Shown here: in pieces, positions 37,006 through 47,896 of the stretch
How the letters are laid out: every line of letters begins with the position of its first letter
How positions within the stretch are numbered: the first letter of the stretch is position 1
Assembly (NCBI RefSeq): GCF_017744435.1
Contig: NZ_JAGIBG010000015.1
Location: 86,656-150,655, forward strand
Direction: 5' to 3'
Origin: Pseudomonas sp.
Lineage (GTDB): Bacteria > Pseudomonadota > Gammaproteobacteria > Pseudomonadales > Pseudomonadaceae
DNA length: 64,000 bases
Notes under the pieces: generated by a model
Told to the model about the DNA's origin: nothing
Database searches by the model: none
The model's input: only the letters and a program-made list of their open reading frames with translations
Program-made: the position numbers and the translations under genes

Positions 37006-38294
37006 TGAACGACCGTCGCAGCTTTCTCAAGCAGGCCGGCCTGCTCGCCGCCGCCTTGCCCTTGACGGGTAGCTTTGCCCAGACCGCACTGGCAGCCGCG
37101 CCTGTGGCAAAACCCGGCCTGAGCAAATGGCAAGCCCTGCGCCAGCAGTTCGACCTGGACCCGGCCTACCTGCACTTCTGCAATTTCCTGCTGGCCTCCC
37201 ACCCCCGCGTGGTCAGCGAGGCCATCGCCCGCTTCCGCGCGCGCCTGGACCAGAACCCGGGCGAAATGGTCGACTGGGACCGCGAGGAACTCTGGGGCTA
37301 CGAAAATGACGTGCGCACCTGGGCCGGTCGCTACTTCGGCGTGCAGCCAGGCCAGGTGGCCCTGACCGGCAGCACCACCGAAGGTTTGTCGATGATCTAC
37401 GGCGGCCTGCAGGTGGCGCCGGGCAAGGAGATCCTGGTCAGCGCCCACGAGCACTATTCCACCAATACCCGCCTGGCCTATCGCGAGCGGCTGATGGGCA
37501 CCCAGGTGCGCCGCGTGAAGCTGTTCAAGGAGCCGCAGCTGGCCTCGGTGGACGAAATGCTCGGCAATATCCGCCAGGCCATCCGCCCCGAAACCCGCGT
37601 GCTCGGCATGACCTGGGTGCAATCCGGCAGCGGCGTCAAGCTGCCGATCCGCGAAGTCGGCGAACTGGTGAAGACCCTCAACCAAAGCCGCGACGAGCAG
37701 GACCGGATCATCTACGTGGTCGACGGCGTGCACGGCTTCGGCATCGAGGACGTGACCTTCGCCGACTTCAACTGCGACTACTTCATCGCCGGCACCCACA
37801 AGTGGCTGTTCGGCCCACGCGGCACCGGCGTGATCATCGCCCGCGAAGAAAAGCCGCAGCCGTACCTGGTGCCCAGCCTGCCGACCTTCACCAAGGGCGA
37901 GAACTTCGGCACCTTGATGACCCCCGGTGGCTACCACGCCTTCGACCATCGCCTGGCCCTGGGCAAGGCGTTCGAACTGCACCTGCAACTGGGCAAGGCC
38001 GATGTCCAGGCCCGGGTGCACCAGCTCAACGACTACCTCAAGCAGCGCCTCGCCGAGCACGCCAAGGTGCAGCTGGTGACGCCGCGCAGCAGCCAGCTTT
38101 CCGCAGGCTTCACCTTCTTCCGCGTCGAGGGCCGTGACTGCGACGCCGTCGCCCGCCACCTGATGGCCAACAAGGTGATCAGCGACGCCGTGGACCGTGA
38201 CGTCGGCCCGGTGGTGCGCCTGGCCCCGAGCCTGCTCAACGACGAAGCCGAGATCGACCGGGTGATGGCCATTCTCGCCCCGCAACTCGCCTGA
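37005..38294 (+). CDS. pvdN: Tat-exported PLP-dependent pyoverdine side-chain enzyme PvdN
   Basis: PvdN is a periplasmic, pyridoxal-phosphate-dependent enzyme of the aminotransferase class V fold that remodels the chromophore glutamate side chain into succinamide forms. The ATG at 37005 (in TGATG with the pvdM stop) gives 429 residues starting MNDRRSFLKQAGLLAAALPL, a Tat signal. The PLP lysine is expected at about residue 266 in FIAGTHKWLFGPRGTG, and YVVDGVHGFG carries the cofactor Asp. The length matches P. aeruginosa PvdN (about 427). Confidence 0.94.
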   Translation: MNDRRSFLKQAGLLAAALPLTGSFAQTALAAAPVAKPGLSKWQALRQQFDLDPAYLHFCNFLLASHPRVVSEAIARFRARLDQNPGEMVDWDREELWGYENDVRTWAGRYFGVQPGQVALTGSTTEGLSMIYGGLQVAPGKEILVSAHEHYSTNTRLAYRERLMGTQVRRVKLFKEPQLASVDEMLGNIRQAIRPETRVLGMTWVQSGSGVKLPIREVGELVKTLNQSRDEQDRIIYVVDGVHGFGIEDVTFADFNCDYFIAGTHKWLFGPRGTGVIIAREEKPQPYLVPSLPTFTKGENFGTLMTPGGYHAFDHRLALGKAFELHLQLGKADVQARVHQLNDYLKQRLAEHAKVQLVTPRSSQLSAGFTFFRVEGRDCDAVARHLMANKVISDAVDRDVGPVVRLAPSLLNDEAEIDRVMAILAPQLA

Positions 38295-38319
38295 CCTTTT
38301 GCCTTTCAAGAGAACCGCC

Positions 38320-39174
38320 ATGCACATGTTCAAGCCCCTGGCCCTGGTGGCCGCCCTGCTCGCCAGCGCCCCGGCCTTTGCCGCCGACGCGCACGCCCCC
38401 GGCAAGACGTTCAAGGACTGCAAGGATTGCCCGCAGATGGTCGTGTTGCCCGCCGGCAGTTTCACCATGGGCGTACCCGATGACGAAGTCGGCCGTCAGC
38501 CAGATGAAGGCCCGATGCACACCGTGACCTTCGCCAAGCCCTTCGCCATCAGCCAGTTCCAGGTGCAGGCCAAACAGCTGCAGGCCTGGCAGCGCGAAGC
38601 CAAGGTCACCCTCCCCGACGGCGACGACCGCCCCGGCCGCCGTTGCACCAACGGCAAGCCCAGCTACCCGCAAGGCCCCGAGCAACCGGCGGTGTGCATC
38701 AGCTACGACGAGGTGAAAGCCTACGTCGCCTGGCTGTCGAAGAAGACTGGCAAGCACTACCGCATGCTCAGCGAAGCCGAGCGCGAATACGCTGCTCGCG
38801 CAGGCACCAGCGGCCCGTTCCCGTTCCCCTTCGATGAAGGCAAGGACTACAGCATCGCCCAGCATGCCAACACCTATGGCGCCGCCGATGGCTACAACTA
38901 CACCTCGCCGGCCGGCAGCTTCCCGGCCAACGCCTTCGGCCTGTACGACATGCATGGCAACGTCTACGAATGGGTCGCCGACTGCCGGCACGACAATTAT
39001 GTCGGCGCCCCCGCCGATGGCAGCGCGTGGATGGAAGCGAGCTGCGAGTACAACCACATCCGCGGCAACGACTACAGCGAAGCGCCGGTGTTCTCCCGCT
39101 CCGGCAATCGCAACTACCGCGAACCCTACGTGCGCGGCGACTGGCTGGGCTTCCGGGTAGCCCGCGAGCTCTGA
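38320..39174 (+). CDS. pvdO: FGE-sulfatase family pyoverdine maturation protein PvdO
   Basis: PvdO is a periplasmic protein of the formylglycine-generating-enzyme fold, needed for the last chromophore oxidation from dihydropyoverdine. The 284 residues begin with a Sec signal peptide (MHMFKPLALVAALLASAPAFA). FGE-family features include VVLPAGSFTMG, EAEREYAARAG, GNVYEWVADCRHDNY and the C-terminal WLGFRVAREL. An ATG two codons in is a possible alternative start. It lies 25 bases after pvdN. Confidence 0.93.
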   Translation: MHMFKPLALVAALLASAPAFAADAHAPGKTFKDCKDCPQMVVLPAGSFTMGVPDDEVGRQPDEGPMHTVTFAKPFAISQFQVQAKQLQAWQREAKVTLPDGDDRPGRRCTNGKPSYPQGPEQPAVCISYDEVKAYVAWLSKKTGKHYRMLSEAEREYAARAGTSGPFPFPFDEGKDYSIAQHANTYGAADGYNYTSPAGSFPANAFGLYDMHGNVYEWVADCRHDNYVGAPADGSAWMEASCEYNHIRGNDYSEAPVFSRSGNRNYREPYVRGDWLGFRVAREL

Positions 39175-39191
39175 GCGACACCCCCCTGCAC

Positions 39192-39209
39192 GGTACCGCG
39201 AGCGGTACC
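39192..39209. repeat. Short inverted repeat after pvdO
   Basis: GGTACCG-CGAG-CGGTACC, 17 bases after the pvdO stop and before the pvdE promoter. There is no T-run, so it may be a weak terminator only. Confidence 0.35.
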
Positions 39210-39240
39210 TGACTGGCCCAGGCGCACGGCCCGGGCCGGC

Positions 39241-39264
39241 TAAATCACAGCCCCCCTCACACGT
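39241..39264 (+). promoter_or_regulatory. PvdS iron-starvation box of pvdE
   Basis: TAAAT-N16-CGT, 82 bases before the pvdE ATG. It gives pvdE (and probably fpvA) a PvdS promoter separate from pvdMNO. Confidence 0.86.
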
Positions 39265-39346
39265 CTTTTCACTGGGCAACCCGCCCATACGGTGCTTGCC
39301 GCGCGCAGCGCCGAAACCGCATCCGCGTACCCACCAGGAACTCACC

Positions 39347-41005
39347 ATGAACCGATCGACCCCTGGCGCACTCCGCGAACTCCTCGGCCTGCTCAAGCCT
39401 TACCGACTGATCGTCGCCCTGGCCGTCGTGCTGGGGATCGTCGGCGGCCTGTGCATCACCTTGCTGCTCGCCAACATCAACAACCTGCTGCATGCCCCCG
39501 GCGCCATCACCTGGGGTGTGGTCCTGGCGTTCGCCGGTATCTGCCTGCTCGCCCTGTGCGCTTCCATCGCTTCGGACATCGGCACCAACTATGTCGGCCA
39601 GCATGTGATCGCCAGGCTGCGCCGCGACCTCGGCGAAAAGGTGCTCAGCGCGCCCATCGAGCAGATCGAACGCTACCGCAGCCACCGCCTGATCCCGGTG
39701 CTGACCCACGACGTCGACACCATCAGCGACTTCGCCTTCGCCTTCGCCCCCCTGGCCATTTCGCTGTCGGTGACCTTGGGTTGCCTCGGCTACCTGGCCC
39801 AGTTGTCGTGGCCGATGTTCCTGATCACCGCCTGCGCAATCCTGCTCGGCACCGCGGTGCAGTACATCGCCCGCGTGCGCGGTATCCGCGGCTTCCATGC
39901 GGCCCGCGAGGCGGAAGACGAAATGCAGCGGCATTACAGCGGCGTCGCCTCCGGGGCCAAGGAACTGCGCATCAGCCGCCCGCGGCGCCAGCGCATGTTC
40001 GACGAGCGCATCAGCCGCACGGCCAACTTCATCCGCGATACCCATATCCGCTCGATCAACATCTTCGTGGTCGCCAAGAGCCTGGGCTCGATGCTGTTCT
40101 TCGTGGTCATCGGCCTGGTGCTGGCCCTGCAGCAGGCCGAACTGATCACCGACCCCAAGGTCACCAGCGGTTTCGTGCTGGTGCTGCTGTTCATGAAAGG
40201 GCCGCTGGAGCACCTGGTGTCGACCCTGCCCATCGTCAGCCGCGCGCAGATCGCCTTCCGCCGCATTGCCGAGCTGTCGACCCAGTTCTCGTCACCCGAA
40301 CCGCACCTGCTGCTCGATGCTCCTGAAGTCCCCGACCGGCAGATCTGCAGCCTCGAACTGCGCAATGTGCGCTTTGCCTTCCCGCCGGTGGACGGTGCCG
40401 CACCCTTTGCCCTGGGGCCGATCAACCTGCGTGTCGAGCAAGGCGACATCCTGTTCATCGTTGGCGAGAACGGCTGCGGCAAGACCACGCTGATCAAGTT
40501 GTTGCTGGGCCTGTACGCCCCCCACGAAGGCGAGATCGTGCTGGACGGCCAAGCCGTCACCGCCAGCAACCGCGACGACTACCGCCAGCTGTTCACCACG
40601 GTGTTCGCCGACTACTACCTGTTCGACGACCTGCTGCAGGACGGCCAGGCCTTGCCCGAGGACGCCGGCAAGTACCTGCAGCGCCTGGAAATCGCCCACA
40701 AGGTGCAGATCCGCGACGGCGCCTTCACCACCACCGACCTGTCCACCGGCCAGCGCAAGCGCCTGGCGCTGGTCAACGCCTGGCTGGAGAAGCGCCCAGT
40801 GCTGGTGTTCGACGAATGGGCCGCCGACCAGGACCCGACCTTCCGGCGCATTTTCTACACCGAGCTGCTGCCGGAACTGAAGCGCCTGGGCAAGACCATC
40901 ATCGTCATCAGCCACGACGACCGCTATTTCGACGTCGCCGATCACCTGCTGCGCCTGCGCGACGGCAAGCGGGTCGAAGAAGAAATCACAGAATTTTCAC
41001 ATTGA
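39347..41005 (+). CDS. pvdE: ABC exporter of ferribactin, PvdE
   Basis: PvdE is an inner-membrane ABC transporter, with fused membrane and ATPase domains, that moves acylated ferribactin to the periplasm. The ATG at 39347 has AGGAA upstream and gives 552 residues. The membrane domain (about 1-310) has several hydrophobic helices. The ATPase domain (about 335-552) holds Walker A GENGCGKTT (about 374), signature LSTGQRKRLALV and Walker B VLVFDEWAADQDP, in which Glu follows the Asp. It lies 85 bases before fpvA. Confidence 0.94.
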   Translation: MNRSTPGALRELLGLLKPYRLIVALAVVLGIVGGLCITLLLANINNLLHAPGAITWGVVLAFAGICLLALCASIASDIGTNYVGQHVIARLRRDLGEKVLSAPIEQIERYRSHRLIPVLTHDVDTISDFAFAFAPLAISLSVTLGCLGYLAQLSWPMFLITACAILLGTAVQYIARVRGIRGFHAAREAEDEMQRHYSGVASGAKELRISRPRRQRMFDERISRTANFIRDTHIRSINIFVVAKSLGSMLFFVVIGLVLALQQAELITDPKVTSGFVLVLLFMKGPLEHLVSTLPIVSRAQIAFRRIAELSTQFSSPEPHLLLDAPEVPDRQICSLELRNVRFAFPPVDGAAPFALGPINLRVEQGDILFIVGENGCGKTTLIKLLLGLYAPHEGEIVLDGQAVTASNRDDYRQLFTTVFADYYLFDDLLQDGQALPEDAGKYLQRLEIAHKVQIRDGAFTTTDLSTGQRKRLALVNAWLEKRPVLVFDEWAADQDPTFRRIFYTELLPELKRLGKTIIVISHDDRYFDVADHLLRLRDGKRVEEEITEFSH

Positions 41006-41090
41006 TTTTTCCGGTTCTGCGGCGCTGGCACGTCACATAAATGCAAATAAATCTCATAACCAATATATCTGCTAACACTTGAGTATCCGC

Positions 41091-43559
41091 ATGACCATTA
41101 CCACGGTTTCGCCGCTCGCCCGGGCGGTTCGCAGGAAAACACTGGCCATATTCCCACCGTCGCTGCTGGCCTGTGCGCTGGCAGCGTCCATGGCAGCGCA
41201 AGCCGAGCCGGTCGCGCTGGACATCCCTTCGCAAGGGCTGGTGGGGGCACTCAATACCCTGGCCAAGCAGGCCAACCTGCAACTGCTGTACAGCCCGGAC
41301 GCCGTACACAACACCCCTGCACCTGCGGTCAAGGGCAACATGGAGCCCGAGCAGGCCCTGCGCCTGCTGCTGCGCGACAGTGACCTGACCTACCAGCTCG
41401 ACGGCCATACCATCACCCTCAGCGGACCGGCCGACGGCTCCGCCCTGAACCTGGGCCCGGTCAACATCAACGGGCGCCAGTTCGATGCCACCACCGAGGA
41501 CTCGGGGAGCTACACGTCCAACGCGGTGACCATCGGCAAGGGCACCCACCGCCTCAAGGACATCCCGCAGTCGGTCAGCGTGGTCACCCGCAAGGCTATG
41601 GACGACCAGCGCCTCGACACCCTTGACCAGGTGCTGGAAAAAACCACCGGCATCACCACCTACCAGAGCCCGTCCGGCGGCAAGTACATCTACTCGCGTG
41701 GCTTCGAGGTCGAGACCATCCAGTACGACGGCGTGCCGCTGGACCGCCGCTATTACGGCATCGGCAGCAGCTTCACCTCCGACACCCTGCTGTACGATCG
41801 CGTCGAGATCCTGCGTGGCGCCAACGGCCTGCTGCAAGGCAGCGGCAACCCGGGTGCGGCCATCAACCTGGTGCGCAAGCGCCCGAAGGCCGTACCTTCG
41901 CTGTCGGTCACGGCCAGCGCCGGCTCCTGGGACACCTATCGCCAGACCCTCGACGCCAGCGGCCCGCTGACTGCCGATGGCCGGCTGCGCGGGCGCCTGG
42001 TCGCCGGCCATGAGGACCGCGACTATTTCTACGACACGGCGGATAGCCGCAAGAACGTGCTGTACGGGATTCTCGAATACGACCTCAGCGACTCCACCAC
42101 GGTCGCCGCCGGCGCCAGCGTCGAAGACCTGCACTCGACGCCCTACTTCGGTGGCCTGCCGCGCAACAAGGATGGCAGCGCGGTGAATGTCGGCCGCTCC
42201 ACGTTCACCGGTGCCGACTGGAACAAGTGGAACAACAAGCAGACCACCTACTTCGCCGACATCACCCACGACTTCAACGAAGACTGGCGCCTGAAGGCTT
42301 CGGGCAGCTATATCCGCGAGACCAACGACATTCTCTACAGCTTCGGCCGTGGCGCCGTCGACCCGGCAACCGGTAACGGCATGCAGTCGCGCGCCTACCT
42401 CTACGACTTCGAGAACATCAACCAGGGCGCCGACATCAACCTCACCGGCAAATGGCGCGCCTTCGGCCTGGAGCACGAGGTGGTGGTAGGTGCCAACGCC
42501 AGCGACCTGCGCACCGACGACCTGCAAGGCGGTCTGCTCAACCTCGGCCCGATGAACATCTACGACCCGGTCTCGCCGCGCGAACCCACCCTGGATGAAA
42601 TGCTCAGCACCACCTACGCCGGTGTTTCCAAGGCCAAGATTCGCCAGAATGGCGTGTACGGCGTGATGCGCTACAAGCTGATCGACCCGCTGACCCTGGT
42701 GCTGGGCGCACGGGTCAGCAACTACAAGTACGACTATGAACTGACGCGCTTCACCACGACGTCGCCAGACCCTGCGCACGCCAAGGAAACCGGTGAAGTC
42801 ACCCCGTACGGTGGCCTGATCTACGCGCTGAACGATCAATGGTCGGCCTACGTCAGCTACGCCGACATCTTCAAGCCGCAGACCGAACTGAGCTCGGACC
42901 TTGCCCCGCTCAAGCCGATCGAAGGCTCCAACTATGAGCTCGGCCTGAAGGGCGAACTGCTGGATGGCCGCGTCAACACCAGCTTCGCGGTGTTCCGCGT
43001 CGACCAGGAAAACCGCGCCCAGTACGACTATGCCTCGCAGTGCGGGCAGGACGGTGAAACCAACTGCTACGTGGCCGGCGGCAAGGTACGCGCCGAGGGC
43101 TTCGATGCGGAAATCAGCGGCGAAGTGCTGGCCGGCCTGCAGCTGTTTGCCGGCTATACCTACACCTCGACCAAGTTTCTCAACGACCCGGGTGATGGCA
43201 GCTCGACTTCCGGCTCAACCTTCAACAGCTACACACCACGCCACCTGCTGCGTTTCTGGGGTGACTACAACCTGCCTGGCGAGCTGAACCAGTGGACCGT
43301 CGGTGCCGGCGCCAGCATCCAGAGCAAGAACCACAACACCAACCAGGGTGGCACCAACGGCATCGACAAGATCGAGCAGGCCGGCTACGCCATCTGGAAC
43401 GCCCGCGTGGCCTACCAGATCAACCAGAACTTCAGCGTCGCCCTCAACGGCAACAACCTGTTCGACAAGAAGTACTACTCGTCGATCGGCTGGCTGAACG
43501 CGAGCAACGTGTATGGTGAACCGCGCAACTACACCGTGACCCTCAGAGCCGACTTCTGA
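41091..43559 (+). CDS. fpvA: TonB-dependent ferripyoverdine receptor FpvA with signalling domain
   Basis: FpvA takes up ferripyoverdine across the outer membrane and signals through an anti-sigma factor. From the ATG at 41091 it has 822 residues: signal peptide to about 43 (ALAASMAAQA), a secretin/TonB short N-terminal signalling domain (about 45-115, ALDIPSQGLVGALNTLAKQANLQLLYS), plug (about 150-270, IPQSVSVVTRKAMDDQ; ILRGANGLLQGSGNPGAAINLVRKRP), and a beta-barrel ending in Phe (YTVTLRADF). The signalling domain implies FpvR/PvdS-type regulation, encoded outside the window. No IS box was found directly upstream, so expression from the pvdE promoter is likely. Confidence 0.93.
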   Translation: MTITTVSPLARAVRRKTLAIFPPSLLACALAASMAAQAEPVALDIPSQGLVGALNTLAKQANLQLLYSPDAVHNTPAPAVKGNMEPEQALRLLLRDSDLTYQLDGHTITLSGPADGSALNLGPVNINGRQFDATTEDSGSYTSNAVTIGKGTHRLKDIPQSVSVVTRKAMDDQRLDTLDQVLEKTTGITTYQSPSGGKYIYSRGFEVETIQYDGVPLDRRYYGIGSSFTSDTLLYDRVEILRGANGLLQGSGNPGAAINLVRKRPKAVPSLSVTASAGSWDTYRQTLDASGPLTADGRLRGRLVAGHEDRDYFYDTADSRKNVLYGILEYDLSDSTTVAAGASVEDLHSTPYFGGLPRNKDGSAVNVGRSTFTGADWNKWNNKQTTYFADITHDFNEDWRLKASGSYIRETNDILYSFGRGAVDPATGNGMQSRAYLYDFENINQGADINLTGKWRAFGLEHEVVVGANASDLRTDDLQGGLLNLGPMNIYDPVSPREPTLDEMLSTTYAGVSKAKIRQNGVYGVMRYKLIDPLTLVLGARVSNYKYDYELTRFTTTSPDPAHAKETGEVTPYGGLIYALNDQWSAYVSYADIFKPQTELSSDLAPLKPIEGSNYELGLKGELLDGRVNTSFAVFRVDQENRAQYDYASQCGQDGETNCYVAGGKVRAEGFDAEISGEVLAGLQLFAGYTYTSTKFLNDPGDGSSTSGSTFNSYTPRHLLRFWGDYNLPGELNQWTVGAGASIQSKNHNTNQGGTNGIDKIEQAGYAIWNARVAYQINQNFSVALNGNNLFDKKYYSSIGWLNASNVYGEPRNYTVTLRADF

Positions 43560-43571
43560 AGCTGACGGTGT

Positions 43572-43612
43572 GAAAAAGCCCCCTGGTGCGATGCGCCAGG
43601 GGGCTTTTTTTT
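43572..43612 (+). terminator. Strong terminator after fpvA
   Basis: AAAAGCCCCCTGG and CCAGGGGGCTTTT with the inner GGTGC/GCGCC also pairing around GAT, followed by a T-run. It lies 12 bases after the fpvA stop. The A-run on the other arm lets it act on the convergent NRPS transcript as well. Confidence 0.9.
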
Positions 43613-43725
43613 GGTCTGTCGCAAGGGGGTTAGTAGCCAGCGATGTGTTCGCGGTAATGCAGGACCAACTGTCTTGCTCAATTGCTTAATGCTCGCGCGA
43701 TCCCGGTGGGAGCCGCGCTTGCCTG

Positions 43726-43744
43726 GGCGCTCGATCTCACAGGC
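43726..43744. repeat. Second copy of a 19-base repeat arm
   Basis: GGCGCTCGATCTCACAGGC, identical to bases 33774-33792 in the endA-pvdP hairpin. Here it is the right half of a degenerate palindrome (about 43705-43746, containing GTGGGAGCCGCGCTTGCCTG) between fpvA and the last NRPS gene. It is probably a REP-type element of a different family from the CGCGGGTAAACCCG one. Confidence 0.6.
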
Positions 43745-43776
43745 CCCATACAACCAACGCCAGGCTCAAGCGTGCA

Positions 43777-46700
43777 TCAAACCTCGAATGCAGCCTCCTC
43801 GGCTTCAACTCCAATACCCTGCAGCAATTCGGCCAGATCCTCAATCAGCCGCACATCCTGCATCAGGTCGAAATGGTCACGGTCGATGTTGAAGTGCCGC
43901 AATGCGCTGCCGTAGTGCCCATCGATGCCCGACCGAGCTGCCGCTTCACGCCCCGCCGCCCACCAGCACGTGGGCTTCACCCGAGTGTCTGGCAGCCCCT
44001 TCATGGCCATGGCTACCCGATCCAGTTGCAGCGTAGTGCGCACCAAGGCAACCCGCTCGGCAATGGCGAGGTTGACCAGCATCGGTGCCGACAGGTTGCC
44101 CAGTAAGGCCGCCATTGGCTCACCGAACAGTAGTCGCTCATCCTGTTCTGGCCCCTGCCATCCACTGCACAGCGCCCGGCTGGCGCCCTCATCGGCGCCC
44201 AGCGCCAGCAGCAGGTTCAGCAAGCGCTCAGCCCACGGCTGTTGCTGATCGGCCTGGGGCAGATAGCTGTCCAGCAGCCCGACGAAAGCCACCACCTGCC
44301 CCTGCGCCTCCAGCTCACGCGCCACTTGCAGCGCCAAGGCGCCACCCAGCGACCAGCCGAGCAGGCAGTACGGCCCCTGCGGCTGCACGGCGCGGATGTA
44401 ATCGCAGTAGTCGGCGGCCATGGACTCCACGGTCGAATCGACCCAGGTTGCATTGAACAGCATCCGGCACTGGATGCCGTGTACCGCCCACTGCGGCTGC
44501 AGGCGCCTGGCCAACGGCAGGTAGTCGAACACCGAGCCATGCACGCCATGCAGACAGAACAGCGGTGTGGCGCCTTGCTCCGGGGTGTTCAGCAATAGCA
44601 TCGGGCTGTGGCTTGCAGTGCTTTGCAGGCGCTCGACCAACTCACCGATACGCGGCATGGTCATCAGGTCACGCAGGCTCATGCTGAAGCCGTCCAGCGC
44701 AGCCACGCGCACCCGGCGCACCAGCTCCATGGCCAGCAACGAATTGCCGCCCAGTTCGAAGAAGCTGTCATCGAGCCCGACCTCTTCCACATCCAGCAGC
44801 TCGCCCCAGAGCTTCGCCAGGCTCAGTTCCAGCGGCGTGACCGGTGCCCGGTAATGCTCGGAACGGTCCAGCACGGGGGCTGGCAAGGCATGCCGGTCGA
44901 GCTTGCCGTTGGGGTTCAAGGGCATGGTCGACAGTACCAGCAGGTGCGCGGGCACCATGTACTCCGGCAAGGCCTGGCGCAGCCGGGCCAGTACCTGGCC
45001 ACGCAATGCGGCATCCCACTGCAACCCCGGCGCCAGCACCAGGTAAGCCACCAAGCGCGAACCACGCCCTTCGCCTGCCACGGCGACCACCGCTTCACGC
45101 ACTTCCTCCATGCCCATCAGGCACGATTCCACCTCACCCAATTCGATGCGGAAACCGCGTACCTTGACCTGGTGATCGACCCGGCCAAGGTACTCGACCA
45201 CGCCGTCACGGCGCAGGCGCACCAGGTCGCCCGTCCGGTAGAGGCGGCCACCTGGCGGGCCGAACGGGTCGGCGACGAAACGCTCGGCGGTCAGGCCTGG
45301 GCGTTGGTAATAACCACGCGCCAGCCCTTCACCGCCGATATACAGTTCGCCGGGCACGCCTGCGGGCAACAGCTGCAGGTCGCTGCCCAGCACATAGGCC
45401 GAACGGGCGCCGACAGGCGTGCCCACCGGCATGTACTGCGCATCGAAACCGCTGCCCAGGTGGACCGCCCACAGCAGCGGCGTGATCACGGTCTCGGTCG
45501 GGCCATAGCCATTGATGATGCGCGGCGTGCGCAGCACCTGCTGGATCTGCTCGAAGGTGGCCCGGCTGGTACCTTCGCCGCCCACGGTGTAGGAACGGAT
45601 GGGCAAGTCGGCCCCCGCCTCGCCCAGGTGCTCGGCCAGTTGTTGCAGGTAGCTTGGGGTGAAGCAGGTGATGGTGATGCCATGCTCGGCAATCTCGCGC
45701 GCACTGCGCTCGACATCCCAGGCATCGTTGTCGCGCAGCATCAGCATCGAGCCGGAAACCAGCGGCACCAGCCAGCGCTCGTGGGCGCCGTCGAAGTTGA
45801 TCGAGGCGAACTGCAGCTCGCGGTCTTCGGGGGTCATGCCGTAGCGCTCGGCAATGGCCAGGCAGTGCATGGCCAGCGGGCCATGGGTGACCGCCACGCC
45901 CTTTGGCCGGCCGGTGGAGCCAGAGGTGTAGATCAGATAGGCCAGGTTGTCCGCCGCCACCGGGTAGTGGGCATCGTGTGCCGGGTAGCCTTGCAGCTCG
46001 GCGCCATCAGCGCTGACCGGCAACACCTCGACGCTAGCCGGTAGCGGTAGCACGGCCAGCAGATGCGGCTGGGCCAGCACCAGGGCAACGCCGCTGTCCT
46101 CGATCATGTAGCTCAGCCGCTCACGCGGGTGGGTCGGGTCCAGTGGCACGTAGGCGCCACCGGCCTTGAGCACGGCCAGCAAGGCAACCAGCATCTCGAC
46201 GGAACGCTCGAGCGCGATCCCCACGCGTACCTCAGGGCCTACGCCCGCCTCGTGCAGGCGCGCCGCCAACCGGTTGGCCCACTGGTTGAGCTGCTGGTAA
46301 TCGAGCTGCCTGCCCGCCACGACCAGGGCCGGGGCAGTCGGGCGCAGCTGGGCCTGTTGCTGGATCAGGCCATGCACAGTACGCATTTCGGCCGGCTGGC
46401 CGAGGCCGGGGTTCAAGTCCTGAAGCTGCCAATTGCGCTCGTCTTCGCCGAGCATGCACAACTCGGCGATCGGCTTGCCAGGCTCGGCACTCATGCGCCA
46501 CAACAGGTTCTGCCAGTGCGCGAACATCTTCTCGGCGGTAGCGCCATCGAACAGGTCGCTGGCGTAGCTCAGGCTCGCGCTGAGCTGGCCGCCATGCTCC
46601 CGGGTGTCCAGCGCCAGGTCGAACTTGGCGCGCGAAGTCGGGGCCGGCAGCAAGGTCAGCGACAGACCGGCAAGCGCCGAGGTGCCCAGGCCATCACCCA

Positions 46701-47896
46701 GCACCTGGTGGTTGAACATGACCTGGAACAGTGGGTTGTGGCTGAGGTCGCGGTGCGCCACCAGGCTATCGACCAGCGCTTCGAACGGCAGGTCCTGGTT
46801 GGCCTGGGCGGCAAGCAGGGTGGTGCGTGTGTGCTGCAGCAGCTGCGCGGTGCTCAGGCCATCTTCGAGGCGGCCGCGCAGCACCAGGGTGTTGACGAAG
46901 AAACCGGTCAGTGGCTCCACCTCCGGCCGGTTGCGCCCCGCCGACGGCATGCCCACGCAAACATCGCTCTGGCCGCTGTAGCGGCGCAGCAGCAGCTGGA
47001 ACGACGCCAGCAGCACCATCGACAAGGTGCAGCCGTGCGCCTGTGCCAGGGCGACCAGCCGCTGGCGCAACGGCTCGTCCAGCGTGCCGCTCACTGCCTG
47101 GCCACGATGGCTGGGTACGGCAGGGCGTGGCCGGTCGGTGGGCAGTTCCAACACCGCTGGGGCATTGCTCAATTGCTCGGTCCAGTAAGCCAGCTGCCGC
47201 GGCCCCTCACCCGCTTCGAGCAACTGGCGCTGCCAGGCGGCGAAGTCGGCGTACTGGATGGGGAGTGCCGGGAGGTGGGCCTGGCGGCCTTCGCAGGCAG
47301 CCTGATAGAGCTGGATCAGCTCCTCGATCATGACCTGCATCGACCAGCCATCGGAGACGATGTGGTGCTGGGTCATCACCAGCACCCGGTCCGCCGCGCC
47401 GATTTCCAGCAGCAGCACCCGCAGCAACGGGCCACGCTGCAGGTCGAAGGGGCGCACCACTTCACGGCTCACCGCCTCGGCACTGGCCTGGTCGTCGGCA
47501 CCCGGCAAGGCCAGATGCTCGATCACCACCGGGCCTGCAGCGTGGATACGCTGCAGTGGCTCGCCTTCGCTTGCTTCGAAGGTGGTGCGCAGCGGCGGGT
47601 GCCGCGCTACCAGCGCGTCGAAACTGCTCTGCAGGGCGGCAAGGTCGAGTGTGCCTTCCAGGCGCAGCGCTGCCGGCATGTTGTAGGCGGCACTCTGTGG
47701 GTCCAGCTGCCAGAGGAACCACTGGCGCTGCTGGGCATGGGAAAGGCGTGGCACATCAGCTTCGGCCAGCGCCACGATGGGCAGCCGGCCCGGGTCGATG
47801 CCTTTCTCCAGCAGGCGCTTGAACAGGGCCACGCGCTTGTCGTGAGCCAGCCCGCTGATCCGCTGGACCAGCTCATTGCCCTGTTGGGTCCCTTGC

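Noticed and set aside
41038..41052. TAAAT elements before fpvA as a PvdS box
   Set aside because: No CGT occurs 16 or 17 bases downstream of either TAAAT.
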